The notes under the pieces were generated by a model that made no database searches, was not told the DNA's origin, and was given only the letters and a program-made list of their open reading frames with translations. Made by a program: the position numbers and the translations under genes. Positions 62,401 through 64,000 of a DNA stretch of 64,000 bases are shown one piece after another; positions within the stretch are counted from its first letter, which is position 1; every line of letters begins with the position of its first letter. Source of the DNA: Amyelois transitella (lineage: Eukaryota > Arthropoda > Insecta > Lepidoptera > Pyralidae); NCBI RefSeq assembly GCF_032362555.1, contig NC_083506.1, positions 6,185,501-6,249,500 on the forward strand. Reading direction: 5' to 3'.

Positions 62401-63568
62401 GGGATATAGACGTGAGTATATGTATGTATGCACTATAAATATTAAGTGTACAACCCTGTTCTATATTATAAGTTAGGTACCTATTGTGTATGTGTACAGA
62501 GGGTAAACATCTTTATCTTTTAGATGCCATTAACACGTATTATGTGCATAGATGTACGAGAGGACACATACCTAAAAGATATCAAATGCAACTACTTACT
62601 TATCTACATTATATTACCCAAGTACTTAGTGTAAATATCTAGTATTTACACTAAGTACAGCCGTAAGAGACATCTAGAAAAAATCTATTCACTACCTTTA
62701 TATACTTATTTTCATCGTATGCCATACCAGCAACTACATTCTCGCTGTATCCCAAAGGTGATCTGGTGGAAAGCGCATTAGCATTATTTGAAACCTTTTA
62801 AAAACCGTTTCAAGATTGTGTGCAATAATTTAAATAAAAGATTCTTCAAGCTGTACCAGCTTGTGCTTACTGTTCGACAAGCAGCACATGACCTTGACTT
62901 CCTTCACCTGCTATCCATCCATACCAATATTATAAACGCGAAATTGAGATTGTTTGTAAACTCTACACTGTTAAACAGTCTGCAAATAATGTTGCCATAC
63001 ACGTGGAGGACGAAGAAGGACAAAGGCTACCTTTTATCCCGTAAAAACTTTACCGCTTCCGCGAGATTTGAGAAATTAAACTATTCTTTTTCTATAAATT
63101 CGCGCTGGCGAAGCTGCAGGTTGAAGCTAGTAAATGTATAAAAAAATAAAATAGGACGGATGTTGAAGAATAGAGGCGTGAGTTATAAATATGTAAAAAC
63201 AGAGTGGTGAGACTATATCCAGGACCAAAGCCAGAAGGAAGAAGTATTTTATACAAACCTGGAGCTGCTGCCGGCTGATGGACAACAGGAGCTGGATATC
63301 CTTGTTGTGGATGTGGATAACCCTGTGGTTGTGCATGAAAACCAGGTTGTGGGTAGCCTGGTGCAAATCCCGGTTGAAAGCCTGCTTGGAAACCCGGCTG
63401 GAATCCTGGTTGCATGCCTGGTTGAACTACATGCGGCATAGGACCTGGTGGAGGCCCAGGATAACCAGGCGGATTTAATGGATAGCTCTCTTCCTTAGCA
63501 CCCTCTTGAGGTGGAGCATACCCTTGACTTGGTGGAAAGTTTGGAGCATATGGTGCTGATTTGGACAT
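56425..63568 (-). CDS. Phospholipid scramblase (PLSCR family)
   Basis: The gene encodes a scramblase-family membrane protein. Exons in transcription order are 63568-63259, 60647-60382, 59961-59737, 58927-58766 and 56484-56425, joining in frame to 340 residues. Residues 1-104 are Pro/Gly-rich with tandem [15 protein letters not shown] units. The conserved domain opens at [19 protein letters not shown] and has the Cys clusters [20 protein letters not shown] and CDSCLCPCW (palmitoylation type). [14 protein letters not shown] (294-307) matches the PLSCR calcium-binding segment, and [18 protein letters not shown] is the single C-terminal membrane segment, split between the last two exons. An acceptor (exon from 63581) precedes the ATG, so the leader is spliced. 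The 2.3-kb last intron contains a mariner, and the intron before exon 4 contains a SINE beside the acceptor. Confidence 0.93.
56711..58027 (-). mobile_element. Mariner element in the last scramblase intron
   Basis: A Tc1/mariner-type DNA transposon of about 1.32 kb. The ends are diverged inverted repeats (left ctactctgtcaagaaagtag; right inverse cattcagtcagaaaagtat) next to TA dinucleotides at 56709-56710 and 58028-58029. It lies in the same orientation as its host gene. TIR divergence and a broken transposase indicate an inactive copy. Confidence 0.85.
56763..57832 (-). pseudogene. Mariner transposase, frameshifted
   Basis: From ATG 57832 the frame encodes a DD34D transposase: a paired helix-turn-helix N-terminus ([20 protein letters not shown]), the catalytic Asp of GDETW (158), HHDNAPSH (Asp 253) and SPDMAPAD (Asp 288, exactly 34 residues between the last two). 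Just after Asp 288, an 8-T run on the coding strand loses frame and the ORF ends at 56915. Family-like sequence continues in another frame to a stop at 56763. One indel therefore removes the last ~60 residues. The length otherwise fits the family (about 350 residues). Confidence 0.88.
58098..58215 (+). repeat. LINE ORF fragment
   Basis: The translation [20 protein letters not shown] is the characteristic 'W.GHV.RM...R..K' region found near the C-terminus of many non-LTR retrotransposon ORFs. It is probably the same LINE family whose 3' ends occur elsewhere in the window, but overlap with those is not visible here. Confidence 0.55.
58947..59167 (-). repeat. SINE-like repeat with 12-bp target-site duplication
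   Basis: A minus-oriented copy flanked by perfect aaaggtttaata at 58935-58946 and 59168-59179. It lies in a scramblase intron, with its TATG-type tail only about 20 bases from the 3' splice site at 58928. Confidence 0.88.
59535..59606 (+). repeat. LINE 3'-end fragment
   Basis: Contains 'ggaatcgtagcaagtggaaa', 'gcctacccctacggg' and 'aaggcgtgattttatg', matching the LINE terminus at 24350 and 54237. Confidence 0.6.
60182..60220. repeat. 14-bp inverted repeat
   Basis: The arms caatctcttccagt (60182-60195) and actggaagagattg (60207-60220) are exact reverse complements around an 11-base loop, in a scramblase intron. Confidence 0.8.
60828..60920 (+). repeat. SINE-like fragment
   Basis: A diverged fragment: 'tatcttttacgcgatggga', 'ttgcaacttgttactatg', 'tctcaattctattattaaac' and 'agccaaacg'. 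Head and tail are missing. Confidence 0.5.
61232..61534 (-). CDS. Unidentified 100-residue ORF nested in scramblase intron 1
   Basis: An uninterrupted ATG-to-stop frame of 100 codons lies on the same strand as the host gene. It encodes a Lys-rich basic protein (starting [20 protein letters not shown], ending [12 protein letters not shown]) with a helical, charged middle ([16 protein letters not shown]). Composition and codon use look like a real protein rather than a shadow, and no repeat family overlaps it. I recognise no domain, signal peptide or membrane segment. It could be a small nested intronless gene, an alternative scramblase-locus transcript, or a relic. No poly(A) signal is obvious close by. 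Confidence 0.45.
   Translation of the reverse strand: MRDSVSGNHFEIFDKEVKSVKKPKWLNFKNYMSKKFNHIYSKDKTVYFETLSVASVTRTINRIYEKLSRSRHNGYEKFLTDEEKRLKLFVVNTYSLVEAV
61735..61905 (+). repeat. Common lepidopteran repeat fragment
   Basis: Carries 'actggactgattttcacg', 'gggagtaacataggaatac' and 'gagcgaaaccccgcgc', blocks that recur (diverged) in the copies at 42571 and 31138. Confidence 0.5.
62156..62430 (+). repeat. Full-length SINE-like repeat with target-site duplication
   Basis: This 275-bp copy is the reference for the family in this window. It runs from gtacctatgtgccgtgtggt to the (TATG)n tail and is flanked by cactataaat at 62146-62155 and 62431-62440. Insertion with a 10-bp duplication and a 3' simple-repeat tail fits LINE-driven retroposition. 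I see no clear pol III A/B boxes, so the head is of unknown origin. Confidence 0.85.
62622..62658. repeat. Perfect 16-bp palindrome with 5-nt loop
   Basis: gtacttagtgtaaata (62622-62637) and its exact inverse (62643-62658) flank 'tctag'. Confidence 0.9.
62925..63125 (+). repeat. Degenerate common lepidopteran repeat
   Basis: Contains 'aatattataaacgcgaaatt', 'gccatacacgtggaggac', 'aaaggctaccttttatcccg' and 'ggcgaagctgcagg', the usual order of this family. It ends about 135 bases below the scramblase exon 1 donor. Confidence 0.5.
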
Positions 63569-64000
63569 CTTGATAGTATTACTGTGGAAAAATATTATAT
63601 AAAAGTAGAAAGTAGTTAAGAGTGTTTGTGTTAAACTTTATGGCGTTCAATAGAAACGGATGACCCTTTTCTGAATGTAATGAGTACATTATATGAGTGC
63701 TAACAGGATGCGATTACGATGAGGGGATGATGGGGATAGTGAGTAAACCTACAAATTCAGGCAACTGTATGTGAACCACGATTCAAAGGTAAGGTTCCCC
63801 TGCACAGATTGCAGAGGTCAGATGAGTGTAGTTTCAGATTTGATTGCATTTGAACCTGATCAAATGCAGAGCAGGATTAATGCCAGGAGGAAGAAGAAGA
63901 TGAAGAAATACCTGCATGGCGTTGCAATTTTCAAACAAGACAAATTTACTTTAATTTACATAATCCATGTGGTGACATCTTAAATGTCACATCACATCAA
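63569..64000. other. Scramblase 5' leader end and upstream region
   Basis: A CAG acceptor (minus strand) places the start of the ATG exon at 63581, so the 13 bases before the start codon are leader sequence spliced from an exon further right. A plus-strand ORF at 63771-63983 (FPCTDCRGQMS...) has no known family. It could be LINE debris. Confidence 0.4.

Noticed and set aside
62788..63141. 117-codon plus-strand ORF
   Set aside because: Most of it is translation of the degenerate common repeat at 62925-63125.
1..64000. CRISPR arrays, rRNA, tRNA, bacterial operons or integrated virus
   Set aside because: No regularly spaced repeats, no cloverleaf or rRNA core recognised, and no viral structural or replication genes seen; all solid genes are spliced animal genes.

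Overview
This is a window of an insect nuclear genome, almost certainly a moth or butterfly. The DNA is AT-rich, and its genes are split into short GT-AG exons whose encoded proteins match insect and animal families. The spacers are full of repeats typical of Lepidoptera: a ~275-bp SINE-like repeat ending in TATG repeats, the 3' ends of a LINE with a similar tail, a short Helitron-type element ending in CTAG, and a mariner.

Layout, left to right. (1) The C-terminal two thirds of an alpha-catulin gene (+, exons 4174-8559) with two candidate alternative last exons. (2) A 5-kb AT-rich stretch without recognisable coding sequence, ending where the catulin and septin genes meet tail to tail around 13.4-13.6 kb. 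(3) A Septin-7/peanut gene (-). Its nine common coding exons run from 24020 down to 15866. A further 16 kb upstream (26-40 kb) holds up to seven ATG exons on the same strand, all ending in a phase-0 donor that fits the first common exon; I read these as a set of alternative first exons. (4) A repeat-rich spacer (41-47 kb) with a GC island, LINE remnants and perfect palindromes. (5) An RMDN1-like TPR protein gene (+, 47481-49586). (6) A 386-residue Ser/Thr-Pro-rich protein (+, 51375-54820) that I cannot name; it has an EB-binding SxIP motif and a KEN box, two perfect TATCGATA sites upstream, and an unfamiliar 1.14-kb inverted-repeat element in intron 1. (7) A phospholipid scramblase gene (-, 63568-56425). 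Its last intron holds a frameshifted mariner, another intron holds a SINE right beside a splice acceptor, and the first intron holds an unidentified intact 100-codon ORF.

Several genes touch cytoskeleton or membrane organisation (catulin, septin, RMDN1 and the candidate +TIP), but nothing shows that they work as a unit. No bacterial-style operon, CRISPR array, rRNA or tRNA was seen. The least familiar items are the 51.9-53.0 kb inverted-repeat element, the shared SINE/LINE 3' tail, the septin first-exon array, and several long perfect snap-back palindromes. All exon borders are read by eye from splice consensus and family similarity; no transcript data were available.
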